Source: Arctopsyche grandis (Eukaryota > Arthropoda > Insecta > Trichoptera > Hydropsychidae). Taken from it: 64,000 bases of DNA. Shown piece after piece: positions 1-12,028 of this stretch. The stretch lies in contig NC_135364.1 of NCBI RefSeq assembly GCF_051622035.1, forward strand, positions 15,487,001 to 15,551,000, given 5' to 3'. Position 1 is the first letter of the stretch. Every line of letters starts with the position of its first letter. Below the pieces are notes generated by a model. It did no database searches, was not told the origin of the DNA, and saw nothing but the letters and a program-made list of their open reading frames with translations. A program made the translations under genes and the position numbers.

Positions 1-312
1 AAGATCTTAAGTCGAAAGATAAAAAAAATGGTGCATGGTAAACGGTACATACTTACGTACATACTCACTTAATTTGCGCGAGCAGGATACAACAGGAACA
101 AGAGGAACATGCTTTTCCTCCCGTATTATGCACGCGCACATTAAAAGCCTGTTCCTCTTGTTCCTGTTGTATCCTGCTCGCGCAAATTAAGTGAGTATGT
201 ACGTGAGTATGTACCGTTTGCCATGCACCATTTTTTTTTGATCTTTCGACTTAAGATCTTTCGATTTTCGATCTTTGCCTTCCGATATTTGCGTTTTCTG
301 TCGTTTAACATT
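1..312. mobile_element. Foldback (long inverted repeat) element, copy 1, truncated by window edge
   Basis: The segment is a near-perfect palindrome. The left arm (from position 1, continuing off the window) pairs with the right arm around 145-312, with a spacer of a few tens of bases. The same sequence recurs at 44950-45316, where both ends are visible. The right end here reads ...TTTAACATT, against TTTCACATT in the other copy. No coding capacity is seen. It is a non-autonomous foldback or MITE of unknown superfamily. Confidence 0.8.
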
Positions 313-2374
313 ATTTCTCGTCACGGAGACCGATACAACACATATACTATTCACTCCAATTATTTTACAAAAAAAATACATTGTTCAGATATAAAAAATA
401 ATTTCAATCGGTTTTTATACCATTTAAAAATAAATATTATATACGTAAATGCCATTAGTATTAAGAAGAAGAAGAAGAATTATCTTTGGAAAGCATTAAA
501 AATGTAAAAACATTATATGAAAATGTACTGTCGAGTGATAATTGAATTTCCTTTGTATAAAATTTATTTATTTATTTTTATTTATTCAATCTAATAAACA
601 CAATCTACAGAGACATCTATGCAGAATTTATTTTCTCACCACAAAACGCTGAATAGCTTTTTTCAAGAGAGATACCAATTATACAGGAACCGTTTCAATG
701 AAAATCAGAAAAAATTGGCAAAACTCTGATAATAAACGATCGACCTGGAGTCAGAAACCAAGGTATGGCCAGCAGCCACTAGTAGGTCTAGAACTAGTGA
801 CTACTCTGCTCGAAAGCATAATATGCTAACCACAAGTCCACGCTGCTGGTTTTACATCCATTATGCTTATTTCCCACGTTTAAAATACGTGTGATATTTC
901 ATTTTTGAAGTAATATACATGTATGTTCTGTTTTCAGATACAAAATCTTGCCACAATCATTTATACATAAATTCAATGTTTACATTACGCCTTGAGCTCA
1001 CCCGAAAATTGTTCGATTTTTTCAGTCTCTTAAAAGCTTCCACATAATTTCGTAAATGTCATCGGCACCTGTAAAAATCGCAGACGATAAATCCACGTCC
1101 GTCTTAGACTAAGATTATATCTAAATCCAGTCATCTATCACCTGTTATCTCGTCCTATTTGCTTTTTTTCCACCGCCTCTCCTACTCCTCCCACGACGAG
1201 ATTGTAACGCGTATCCCTATACAAAATAGGCTTTATTACACAAACACAGACAGACACACGTGTACGCCTTTCCATTACACGAAATGTAACCCATAAACGT
1301 TCGACAACGTTGTAAATTATCCGCTAAACACGTTAAAAGCACACGTTTCATCGCAAATTTCGTACATTAAGAAGTTCACCTGCTCGGCGTCATGTTATAC
1401 AACATAAAAGCCCAATAAATTTCATTTACGATCGAATTTATGTATTAAAATCATTTTTCGTACATATATTTTCAGTTTTTTGAGTTATTTGAATTAAATA
1501 CTCCCTTAAGTTGTTCTTTGGTATCAGAATCACTTAATTAATGCACTTAAATTTTTACCCATACAATGTAATTACATATGTATAGTTGAGTAAATTGACA
1601 TCTTAAAAGATTTGATTATATGTTTGGAACATTATTTTGAACCATGGCTAAATCAGTGATAAATAAAAATTTTACATAGAATTAAGTACTAATATAAATT
1701 ATTAAAAATATTCTTGAAACAAACGATAACTTATTTTTACACAAAGTTTGCTGAAAAAAAATATTCATTTTATTTTGAAAAAGTTAATGCAAACCGCATG
1801 CGGTTCCGGAACCACTGGTTCCCTAACAGTAGTTTAGAAGCTTAAAAACTTTAATGCTTTAATTCTAAAATATGGTCTTCTTAATTTCCATTTCCGGATG
1901 TATTCCGTTCCATATAAGTGATGTATGGAAAATATCATATGTGGCTTAAATTTATGGTTCATATAAAATTATATTAGTACTGAGAATATAAAATTTTATG
2001 AAAAATAATACCAGATTTTATGGGTATTACGGGTGGGTTATTTTTTTATTTCATTTTCATTCTACATATGTATGTATGTATATACATATGTATTATATAT
2101 ATTTGAACTTTTTATTTTCGGTGGAGTTTTCTTAAATGATTAGTCGTTGTTTCTGACTATTTATCATATTCCATAGCAAATGCAAGTCCCCGGGGACCTT
2201 TCCATTTGTCGCAACGAATTAATATCTGACATTTTTCTTCGGCTCCTGCGGGATCCAACGGTCCGAATGAAACCGCACACGCGAAAAAAAATACGCAGAG
2301 AGCGGTATTAAATAATTTAATACATTAGAGACAATTATTTTGGCGCGAGTGTCGCGCTGTTTAGTATAGAGCCG
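313..2374. other. Non-coding stretch with one SINE copy
   Basis: No credible coding exon is seen. Apart from the SINE copy at about 608-850 the sequence is AT-rich and unremarkable. It may be intergenic or intronic. Confidence 0.5.
608..850 (-). mobile_element. tRNA-related SINE copy S1 (degenerate head)
   Basis: This shares the core of a SINE family seen six more times in the window: a 'GGAACCGTTTCA' block, a 'GATCGACCTGGAGTC' block and 'GGCCAGCAGC'. It ends in the tRNA-like head read from the minus strand (CTGCTGG). The A and B boxes are degenerate in this copy. Confidence 0.65.
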
Positions 2375-2648
2375 TCAGTGTGCGGGACAGGAATCGAATT
2401 TATTGCTCGGCTTCTGCGCCACTAGCCACGTAATGGCTTTCCCTGAAGCTTTTCCTTTTAGCCATGATCCTGGAATGCTTTACCGGGAAATAGTGGATCC
2501 TTTTTCGGCTAAACCTCCGGTGGAATTCACAGAAGTGCGTTTTCAGAAGATCCTGGAAACAGACCGAAGAAATATCACGCGGTACTTTCGTAATACGGTT
2601 AAGCGCACAGAACCAAGAAAAAGGCTCTTGTAATCTAATAGTGAACAG
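2375..2648 (+). other. Possible 5' exon or promoter-proximal segment
   Basis: The stretch from about 2160 to 2650 is richer in CpG than its surroundings. An Inr-like TCAGTG lies near 2375, and a reasonable 5' splice site (AACAG|GTACAT) lies at 2648/2649. It could be a first exon of a plus-strand gene such as the one ending at 27520. This is inference only; no transcript evidence is available. Confidence 0.25.
2433..2633 (+). CDS. Small ORF, 66 codons, unrecognised
   Basis: An ATG-started reading frame of 66 codons begins MAFPEAFPFSHDPG and ends KRTEPRKRLL, inside the CpG-richer segment at 2.2-2.65 kb. Composition is protein-like: acidic and Phe/Pro-rich at the start, basic at the end. I recognise no family. 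It could be a small protein, an upstream ORF in a 5' UTR exon, or chance. The overlapping minus-strand frame is also open, which weakens the case. Confidence 0.25.
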   Translation: MAFPEAFPFSHDPGMLYREIVDPFSAKPPVEFTEVRFQKILETDRRNITRYFRNTVKRTEPRKRLL

Positions 2649-4689
2649 GTACATACATATACCCCGTTGTATTTCGGTTTCAGTTACAGCTATGTGGACT
2701 ATCTATATACTTCTTCTGCCTTAAATCGAATTAAATTTCCAGTTGGAAAAGTGTGAACTATCGACTAGTGTAAATATGCAGCGTCTCGTTAGACATTCGG
2801 TGTGTCAGGAGCTCTCGAGATTTTGTCGACCGCAAGTCGCATTTAACATTCAAATTATCTGGTGAGCTACGTGCTTAATATGCTAAGCCTTAGAGGGTTA
2901 AAATTTTGTAGAATTAACACCCTTATAACGCGACGTTCATTATTATTTACTTTGCTCTTCGCTTTGACACTGTGATTTACATAAATTCTCACTAAAACTT
3001 CTCAATTCTACGTATGCACGTACATACATACATATGTTGAATCAAATCAAATATGTTTGGTTATCAAACACATTCATCAATGGACATTTCTCATAAATTT
3101 TATATGATAAATTAAATTCACAGTAAATATATATGTAATTGTTAACTCATACCAACTCTTGTCTTGAGATTTTAAATGTAACTTTAACATTGGCCATTCA
3201 TGTAGTGCTTTGTCTGCAGACAAATCTAGCCATTTTTCACAGACCAGCAACTTGCAATAGATAAAGCTCTTTTTTACAACAAAATACATACAATTGTTCG
3301 AGTGATACTAGTTTTTTTATTCACGTCATTGAAGAACTGACAATATTATTAAATAATGGACTGGATATTATTTATTTATTTTATAGCTTTTAAATATTAT
3401 ATAATGTATTAAACTACTGACAACTAATTTGTCCTTATTTCTAGTATAAAAACTATGTTTATCTCTATTCCTTATTCATATTTCATATTAATCATCAAAG
3501 TACTCAGGCAATAACTTATGAACTAACTTATAAACAAAAGACAATGTACTAATATTTAGACTAATTCTAATACTCATTCATCCCAATTCATCTAACATAC
3601 TTTTCCAATATTCTTAAATCTACTCACATTCAAAATACCTCTCATAGCTTTATTCTTTTTTTTTTGCATTATATGCATTTTATGTATGTATGTTATTTTT
3701 TATTTTTTATTTTCTTTAATTTTAACGCGATTCCATTACGGGTTTTATCCCTGAGCGACACCTATGGTATTATACTTGAACATATATATTTATACATTTT
3801 AGATTATATATTTGAAATCACATTCAAATAGTGGTGACAAATAGTTTGATTAAGAACCGTTTTAATAATGAAATCAGATAAATTTGCTAACTCTGATAGG
3901 AAACGATTGACTTGGAGTAACAAATATCCATCTGACCAGCAGCACTATAGAAATACTCGAATTAAATTCTCTTTAATCAAGGTCAATCCATGTCTTGAAC
4001 CCGGGAACCTCTCGGTGGTTAGCGTTAACGCAACCATCTAGCTATAATTTATTGCTGTACGTATTCCGAAATATTCTTAGGTATAAGTACGATTATACGA
4101 TATTTGATTTTTAATTTTATGTTGAGTGTAGACTCATTTTCGACTAATATTCGATACAACGTTTTCTTCTAAATTCAAAACCATCTAACATAAAATTTAA
4201 ACTATTATATTTTGGTACTACCGGTAGTGTATTTTGTGCCACCGGTAATACCGAAGGCCACTTTTTGACCAAAAACCAGTAGAACCGCTTTTGTTAAAGC
4301 CCACTATCATTCAAAGTAGAGTTTTTAAAAACTTAGTAAAATCGATTGAAGTTCATTTCATATATGTATGTAATGTTACAGATCTCCAAAGCTATTAATA
4401 ACAATTAACGCACATACGTATGTACATATATAGTAAAAGTGGCATACAGACTTGGACAACGTAGCTTAGACAACGTTGATAAAGATTAATATCCATTTCA
4501 AAATTTACATACATATACATACACATGTATATATGTTCCCATATACTTGTTTAAAATTGATAGATGTTTGAACAGTGCATTAAATAATTCATTTAGTCTA
4601 TACGCATACGGTTTTAGGTACATATTGCGTGTACAATATAATAGGTATGCACATAATATACGAAGAAGCTTTCAAAATTTCACCACCAA
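2649..4689. other. Non-coding stretch with one SINE copy
   Basis: AT-rich sequence. The only feature I can support is the degenerate SINE at about 3843-4055. Nothing else is recognisable. Confidence 0.5.
3843..4055 (-). mobile_element. tRNA-related SINE copy S2
   Basis: Minus-orientation copy with the shared blocks AAGAACCGTTTTAA and GGAAACGATTGACTTGGAGT, the CAGCAG block, and a B-box-like region (CTTGAACCCGGG read on plus). The A-box end (GTTAACGC...CTAGCT) is diverged. Confidence 0.65.
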
Positions 4690-4887
4690 TTTAATCATCG
4701 GGCCGCACTCGGCGAGCTTTCGCGCCGTTTTAACAACTCTCGTCCTCTCTTATCAAATTTTCAGATCGAAACAAAACATTTCTTCGTGTTCTTCAGGTGT
4801 GCGAATCAATAAGACTTGTTTGCTTTGGTCTCGTCGACACGTTATTACAACTTCCTACGCAACTTTACGGCTCTCAGGAGTCTTCTG
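4690..4887 (+). other. Possible non-coding 5' exon ending in a donor site
   Basis: A segment richer in GC and CpG than its neighbours (GGGCCGCACTCGGCGAGC near 4700) ends at a near-consensus 5' splice site, CTGCG|GTGAGT, at about 4890. No long reading frame with recognisable content is present. It is a candidate first exon for a plus-strand gene, possibly the gene whose last exons lie at 26.6-27.5 kb. Speculative. Confidence 0.25.
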
Positions 4888-5193
4888 CGGTGAGTAATCG
4901 CTTTCGCGAGCATAAATCTCTTGGAGTAGATACGCACTGAGGGCAGACATCCTGTCGACGCGATTGGTTGCTTGTTAAAATAAAATTAACCTAAAAAAAG
5001 AGTCATTCCTCATCCTGATCCGGTGTCTTTGTCTTTTGGGGGTAAATTTCGTGCTGTCGTCACTATAGAATGAGATGTTCGGTTCAATATTCGACCGAGA
5101 CCGGAAGTGTTTATTCAAAGAATATAATGACCCACTTTTGATCGTTTCGAAGCTTATCAAACTTATTCCATTGAGCTTTTTGATGTTCTATAA

Positions 5194-5241
5194 TAATACG
5201 ATATTGCTTTTCTTTAATAATACGATATTGCTTTTCTTTAA
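5194..5241. repeat. Two-copy 24-bp tandem repeat
   Basis: The 24-bp unit beginning TAATACGATATTGC occurs twice head to tail, at 5194-5217 and 5218-5241, with no differences. Confidence 0.85.
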
Positions 5242-6536
5242 TAATGAGAGAATATTCTTTTACATTTCAAAAATTAAATGATAAAAATATTTGATTTAAC
5301 TAAGCGTTTACATTTTAAACGAAAATTTAGGGTCGTGATTAACTTTTGAATTATTATTTTTCTATGGTGTGCGTTGCAATTAAACTTTTGATATGGTCAT
5401 GGTCATTTAGCCTTATCGCCAATCTTTGCTTTCAGTGTCTCCGCCTTTTTATTTCAGTTTCACAACCTCCTTCGTCCTATATCGTTGATCCGAGATAAAT
5501 TAACTCCATCCGTCCTCACGTATTGACCATGTCGATCCAAAATTGAATTGAATTTAAATTAAATTAATTAGAGATAATTATTTCTTCGCTACAGTCGTCA
5601 AGCTCAAGTCTTAATGGAACTCACATTTATATTAAACATTCTATTGTAATGCTAAAAGCAAAAACTTTCATATTGAACTATTGTTAACGCAAGAGCTTAT
5701 TTTAATAAAATGCACTACAACCTAGTTTGTAGTTGATTAGCATGAAATTTAATACACAATGATTCTCAACGAATGAAAACTTGAAAAAGCTACAAGAAAG
5801 TTTGAATATATTTAATTAAACAATTAAATTACACGTTTTAAGCTTCATTTATATTATCTAGCACTGTACATGAACAGCTCGGCACAGCACTGCACGGAAA
5901 ATACTGCTTCTATTCGTACTATACAGCACCGCTTGTTTTCGGCACGTTTATATGTACTTGTTTTGGACGAGTGAAAAGCAAAATTGGCTAACATATACGT
6001 TACAAAAGCGCGACGAAACGAGGAAATATTGCTCGTGTCAAATCGCTGAGTCTATATTATCACAATATGACGTTTTCGAAAATATTTATATGCACATGCA
6101 CATTAACAGCACTCTCTGTGCAGGTGCACTTGCCACTATGACGTCACATTGTGCGTGAATATTTCCACAATGGCCACAAAAAACCGATTCTGCTTAATGC
6201 GTTTCGGTGTCATGTACTGCTATATAATATGAATAGATTATGTTGGTTACTGCTGTTACGATACCCCACGTACACATTACGGAACATACGAATTTGTTCA
6301 TATAGAATTTATTAAAGATTATTTTTCGTACTGCTATTTACGAGCAGTTTCCGACTTGAGCTGTAATGGTGTAAACGAACTTTATTTATTATATTTAAGT
6401 ATGTACGTAAATACGTACATATGATTATGGTCTTTTGAGACTTGTTTTATATCAATATTTACATTATAAGTAAAATTGTAAGAGTTTGAATTATGATTTT
6501 GCTTTTTAAAAGGTTTTTATTGTATACTAGTAAGTG

Positions 6537-6739
6537 GTTTTACCTGGATTCGCTCGGTATTTGTAATATAAACCACATAAACATGGCTAATCTAATAGTA
6601 AACATTTTATTAAATTTATTTGAATAGTTTTATTTTATTTTTTTGTTTTTTTTTTATTAAATTTGACGTCACGGATTCTACCTCCCAAACCTTACATACA
6701 TTAAACCTTACATAAAAAGTCTCTTTCGAAATTATATGT
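6537..6739 (-). mobile_element. Helitron-like non-autonomous element H1 (5' end degenerate)
   Basis: Read on the minus strand, the element ends in a GCGAATCC...AAAACC block and CTAG followed by T. It begins near a TTTCGAAAGAGAC block that in other copies is preceded by A|TCTAATATATAA. Here the TC terminus is eroded. It shares the conserved block TTTGTAATATAAACC with H2-H6. Confidence 0.65.
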
Positions 6740-6759
6740 TTTTTTTATTTAATACGTAT

Positions 6760-6905
6760 CTTCTAATATGTACATAGCTCCTGATTTAGTGATTATTTTC
6801 TATTTCACAGATTTATTTTTTGTTATTAATATTTATAACGCTCTCTTATTTCAATGTTAGCGTTTAAGACATAATAGGAAAAAATCTGAAAACTTATTTA
6901 CAATT
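6760..6905 (+). repeat. Partial copy of interspersed repeat R1
   Basis: Diverged relative of the pair at 18355-18760 and 24184-24570. Shared blocks include ATAATAGGAAAAA and ACTTATTTACAATT. Class unknown. Confidence 0.45.
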
Positions 6906-9257
6906 ATTATGGTTTGAATCTTCTTAGTTTCAAGATAGACCATATGTTATACGTAACTACATACAATGTTTGTGGAGCAATTTCTTTGATAAGAAAATTT
7001 TGAATTAATAACTTTTATATTTCAAGTAAGCCAACAAATGAAAAGCATGTTTTTAATTCTCTAGTTTGTTCTGAAATATCTTGTATTACAACGTATCAAA
7101 AACATTCGGTAAAAAAACATGGTTTGTTAGAGACACGTGATCGATGTGTAGTGTTTGGTCGGTTGGAGTGACGAAAGTCCCTAGCAGGCGACACAGGCCC
7201 TTCTGACAAATTGCCGAGCCCTTCAGCAACATTTGCCCCGGACCCTTGTACCAAATTTGGTCGGAAATAGCCGTCTACTCGTATTTCTAGCGACGTTTCC
7301 GGTTTATCGACGCTGCTTACGTACGGACGCTGCGGGAGATTGAATCCTCCAATATTTCACACTGCGATCACACGCCGAGATTTTCCATCCGAAATCCCAC
7401 CCCAACCACTACCAACCCCCCAACTTCCTCACATGAGAGGAAAATGTGTGTAAGACACGATTTCGATACTCGTCAAACCATAAATTTACACAGCGATGAA
7501 GCGTACCAATCGAGCGCGTCGTATCAGATTTAATCTCGCACATATTGAAAGGTAATATTTCTATATTGCGAAAATATATAGGTATTAATGTGAATATGTT
7601 AATGATTGATTTTCGACAAAAGTCATACCTGTGCGATGTATATTATGTATGTAAGCTGAATTCATTTCGCATATCGTTAGCTCGTGTTTCAATGCGCGTA
7701 TACACATATTACGAAATGAAAGCTCAGGTATATTCCGTGAAATATCCATTTGCTCAACTTAAAAGGGGCTTTCATCATGTTTGATTCAATGAATATAACG
7801 TTAATAGCATTAAAGAAGCGAAAATTAGATTAAATTAATTGAAAATATAATGTCATCAATTTGGGTTTTAAATTTTGTATTTCCTATGCTCCGTATATTG
7901 TAGGTACAAATCTGTAAAAATAAGACTGTTAGACTTTTATCAAAAGAAGCATATGTATTTGTATAATGTATATATGTACATATATGTATCATATGGAACC
8001 TACCAAATTTACATAGCGTACATTTAATATTAGATTGAAGTATATTATTTCGTTTACTCACAATATAATAATTTATTCTCAATAGTACTTGTATGAACAT
8101 GAAATATTTGTCAAACTCAATCAATCGAAAGTCACAGTTTACCCTTTTATGTATGCAAACATACATACATATATGTAGGCTTTTTACGTACCTATACATT
8201 TGTGTATTTCATTTTTGTACATTGTTTCGGCACATTTCATTAAAATGATTATTCTTCAACGTATACTATGTATGTACATACGAATTCCATTTTTAATTTT
8301 CTTTACATGAAACCGTCCCATATTCAAATTGTTTTATTTCCTTTTCCATCGAATACTTTTGAAGTTTGTTTGAATACACATATGTAGAAGATATATAGCG
8401 AAAAATTTAAAAGCCTTCCAATCAACTTTTCCAGGCTAGTTCCATTAGTGATGAAAGCTTTTTCCAATTATTACTTGCTTAAAAATGTGTGTAGTTTGTA
8501 TAAGTCATATTAAAATAATTATTCGATCAATGCACGGAAAAACTACCAAAATAACAAAAAAAATGATAAACTCTTATATACATTTTTATATGCGCGTATG
8601 TGAAAATTGATGATGATGATCACAACACCCGCTCAAACACAACTGCGTGATGTTTTATCGCATCAATCAAATATCGATGAAAGTGTGTTAATTTTTTCGC
8701 ACACTTCAATCGCCGGTAATATGTCTCATGACCACCCCTAATACATAAGTATCTACCCCCCGTTGGATTTTATTTTTGAAAATAAATAACACGACTTTTC
8801 GTAAAATATGAACCGCATTCAAACACACTGACAGGTGATTTGTTATTTATTTCTCGCCAAAAAAATCCTCGTATTTATTTAGGTAGTCGGTTTCACTACA
8901 GAGAAACATATTTTGAAATTAAATTTCAGTGGCAGTTTTTTTTACGGGACGTCAAATAGTCATTCATGGAAAGCGAGGTCACCGACGATTTTCCGCTTAA
9001 TACGAAATAAATTAACGCAATGATTGATGTCGGAAAATTCCCGATATTCTGGCGCGCAAAAATTCCAGATTTCGAGGGGAAATTAAGTGTAAAAGAAAAT
9101 TACCTGTCAATATCAACACAAATTGAAATAACGCAACAGCCGGATTTTGAAATTTCAACCGTGCAACAAATGACAAACCAATTTGAAAATTCTGTTTGAT
9201 ATAAAAAAGGCAAACAATGTACAGAATCACTTTATGATTATTTTATTTTATAAATAA
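6906..9257. other. Non-coding stretch with a moderately GC-rich island
   Basis: No coding exon is recognised. At 7130-7560 the composition changes to a more CpG- and C-rich sequence that ends in AAAG|GTAATA, a weak donor-like site. The rest is AT-rich with TACATA-type simple sequence. Function unknown. Confidence 0.4.
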
Positions 9258-10144
9258 CTAGTGGTTTTACCCGGCTTCGCTCGGTATTTGTAATATAAAC
9301 CGCTTAAACATGACTAATCTAATACTAAACATTTTATTAAATTTATTTGAATAGTTTTATTTTAAATAAATTTATTTGAATACTCATTTGCTGTTTTTAT
9401 TAAATTGACTGACATGAACAAACAAACATATATACTAAGTATCTTTCGAAATTATATGTATACCAGAATCCGGGGGCCCTCCCCGGCGTGAAGGCACCTT
9501 CGCCCTCAGCGACTCTCGGGACTTCGCCCCCGGGGCTTTCGAATCCTTTGAATCGAAAAAAAATCAAATCGGCGCCTATGAATCGAAAAAAAATAAATCG
9601 AATGTGTTTTTTTTACAAATATACAGGAAGGCCTCACAGGTAAACCCCAATGCACCTTCCTGGCCAATTACAAACATTGCAGCATTTTTATTACACAAGT
9701 CAATGAATTACGATACACTGAAAACTCGTAATTAAGGAGACATCTATGAATTGTACATAAATGTTATTGTACATCATACTCGACCGTCCTACTTACTATG
9801 CCATAGTGGTGGCATAGTAAGTAGGACGGTTTTTAGCCAATTTAATCAGGAACCGTTTCATGAAATGAAATCAGAAAAATTGAAACTCTGACAGGAAACT
9901 ATCGACCTGGACTCACAAAACATCCAAGTCTTACCAGCAGCACTACAGATATACTCAAAAAAATTCTTTGCAATTGAGGTCAGCTCATGGGATCGAACCC
10001 GGCGCCTATCGGTGCTAGGCAGAAGCTTAACGACCGAGCTATGCTGCTGGCTGGCTATGTTGTTTAGGATACAATGAACGAAGGTTGCATATATGCATAT
10101 ATACATACATATATGCAAAGTCTCTTTTGAAATTATATATGAGA
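9258..10144 (-). mobile_element. Helitron-like element H2, with a SINE inside; possibly composite
   Basis: On the minus strand it starts A|TCTCATATATAATTTC (10144 downwards) and ends GAAGCCGGGTAAAACCACTAG|T at 9258, as expected for a Helitron inserted between A and T. It carries SINE S3 at 9622-10050. A second start-like block (CATATAATTTCGAAAGA) lies near 9440-9457, so this may be two overlapping copies. Confidence 0.65.
9622..10050 (-). mobile_element. tRNA-derived SINE copy S3 with a hairpin insertion
   Basis: A full-length minus-strand copy. The head has a B box (GGGTTCGATCCC read on minus) and an A box in AGCATAGCTCGGTCG. The tail end has the family's inverted CAGGAAGG/CCTTCCTGG block. 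At 9783-9830 it holds a perfect hairpin with 21-bp arms and a 6-nt loop that other copies lack. Confidence 0.85.
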
Positions 10145-11051
10145 TTATAAACTGAATTATTTTACGTATTAACGTCATAGCAAGCAAACGTCAAAACTGA
10201 GATACATATTTCCGAAGCGATTTCATCCAGATCTGGCCCACTTTTTCGCGGAATAACCCACGCAAAGTCGACCTGTATATATGTATTATATTATATATTA
10301 AATGCCAATACATACGTAATACACACGAACGAACAATAGGCAATGGGTGTGTATCGCTTTGCTTTAGAATTTCAATATCAAGAGAGAGTACAATGGTAAA
10401 TCAAAGTTCTGCCCCCCCCCCCCTACACACACACATCCAGTACAAACTACATGGAACTAAATTTTGGAAATTGATTTACACGCTGGATCTCCCATTAGCT
10501 TTCATACATTATACATAATCTATTTCTGAAATGAAAAGCATTGATTTTGCGAAACGTATCGAATTTCATATGAGTGACAATTATAGGGTAGAACAATTTT
10601 CAAATTAAATTTCCCCACGTATTTGTTAATATTGATGAACGTTCGTATATATTATACATTTCAGAGAACAATGAAAATTGTATTATTGGCTTTTATATTG
10701 AATTTATGTTATTTTTAGTTCCGATTTAAAAAAAATACACATACATAGGTGGATTTAAAATTGAAATGAAATGTGCTGCTTTTTTATCAAAAATAGATTT
10801 ACGAAGTTGACAAGTTGACAAGTTCGATATTTCTCATATATTATACATACATATATACATACAATGTTTTAAACATCGTACAATCCTTATATGTAAATGT
10901 GGTAAAATTAAAAACTGACGAAATAAATTCATAATATCACGGAATAAATGTGGGAATAAAAATATATTTTTGTTTATTATTATTATTAAGTATTTTAAAA
11001 CAATGAAAAAAATCACAATCTATAGTAAAACTTTTGAATATACTCACTTCG

Positions 11052-11300
11052 GGTACATCAATACTAGACCAATTCTAGATTGCGTTAATGCTAACCACCA
11101 AAAGATTCCCAGATTCATGCCCTAGGTTGACTTCGATTAAAAAATAATCTATTCGGAGTATTTGTGCAATGCTGCTGGTCCGACTTAAATATTTGTGATT
11201 CCAAGTCGATTGTTTCCAATCAGGTTTTACCAATTTATCTAACTTAATTGTTAAAACGGTTCCTCGTCGAATTGGCAAAAATCATCCTACTTACCATTTT
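11052..11300 (+). mobile_element. tRNA-related SINE copy S4
   Basis: Plus-orientation relative. It holds the CTGCTGGTCCGAC block, GATTCCAAGTCGATTGTTTCC, AAAACGGTTCC and CATCCTACTTACCATTTT. The head around 11085-11130 is diverged from a functional A/B-box promoter. Confidence 0.65.
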
Positions 11301-11539
11301 TTCACCAATATTTGAATATGATTGTAAATTTAAATATAATATGCACAAGTTTAACACCATACATATGCAGGTGTCGCTCAAGAGCATTTTTAAAATTCCA
11401 TTAAATTATGAAAATCATATCTCATAAACTAGAGCAAACCAATTAAAATCATTATCATATTCGAATTTAGTGAGTCAAATTTAGTAACGATTCTCCGCTC
11501 TGGTAGTTTTTTACATTATCTACATACATATGTACGTAG

Positions 11540-11640
11540 TAACATTAGATGAAGTTTTGTCATCATATGAAAATTCGAACTCCAAATTTTGACTGATTCG
11601 AACTCAGAATCGATCACTGATCACATTTTCATGCTCTAGT
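11540..11640 (+). repeat. Interspersed repeat R2, copy 1
   Basis: Matches 22876-23040 in inverse orientation. Shared blocks are GATGAAGTTTTGT, AAAATTCGAACTC, GACTGATTCGAACTCAGAAT and GATCAC...TTTTCATG. The TTCGAA motifs resemble a B box, but no A box is evident. Confidence 0.6.
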
Positions 11641-12020
11641 TTTTTTTTTTGTCGCTCAATGTATTTTATTCAAGATAAACTGGATCATAATTTAACATTT
11701 TAATTGTATGACTTAATATTAAAATGTAAGAAAAAATGTTGAATAATTAAATAACAAGCTGAAATTTTTAAAATACAGTTTAAAAGCCTACGATACGATA
11801 TGTCAAAATTGGAGAAAATTTTACCACATTTTTTACATATTTTTTATCTCAAAATGTTAAGTATGCCTTTTCATCATCATAATATTTTCGCTCGGCGTAA
11901 AATTTTTCATTCATTGTTTCACGCGAGTTCTAAATCACACACCTGTTCTTAGTATACTTTACGCTTTACAAAAGAAGAAGAAGTAAGTTTTTTTTTGGCA
12001 ATTTTACCATATATGTATAT

Positions 12021-12028
12021 GTATGTAC
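12021..12028. repeat. 8-bp target-site duplication of hAT element, left
   Basis: GTATGTAC immediately precedes the terminal repeat and is repeated exactly at 14936-14943. Confidence 0.9.

Larger units (their letters stand above)
10145..12028. other. Non-coding stretch with SINE S4 and repeat R2
   Basis: AT-rich, with no coding exon. A poly-C run followed by CA repeats lies near 10411-10436. A SINE copy and one copy of repeat R2 are listed separately. Confidence 0.5.
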
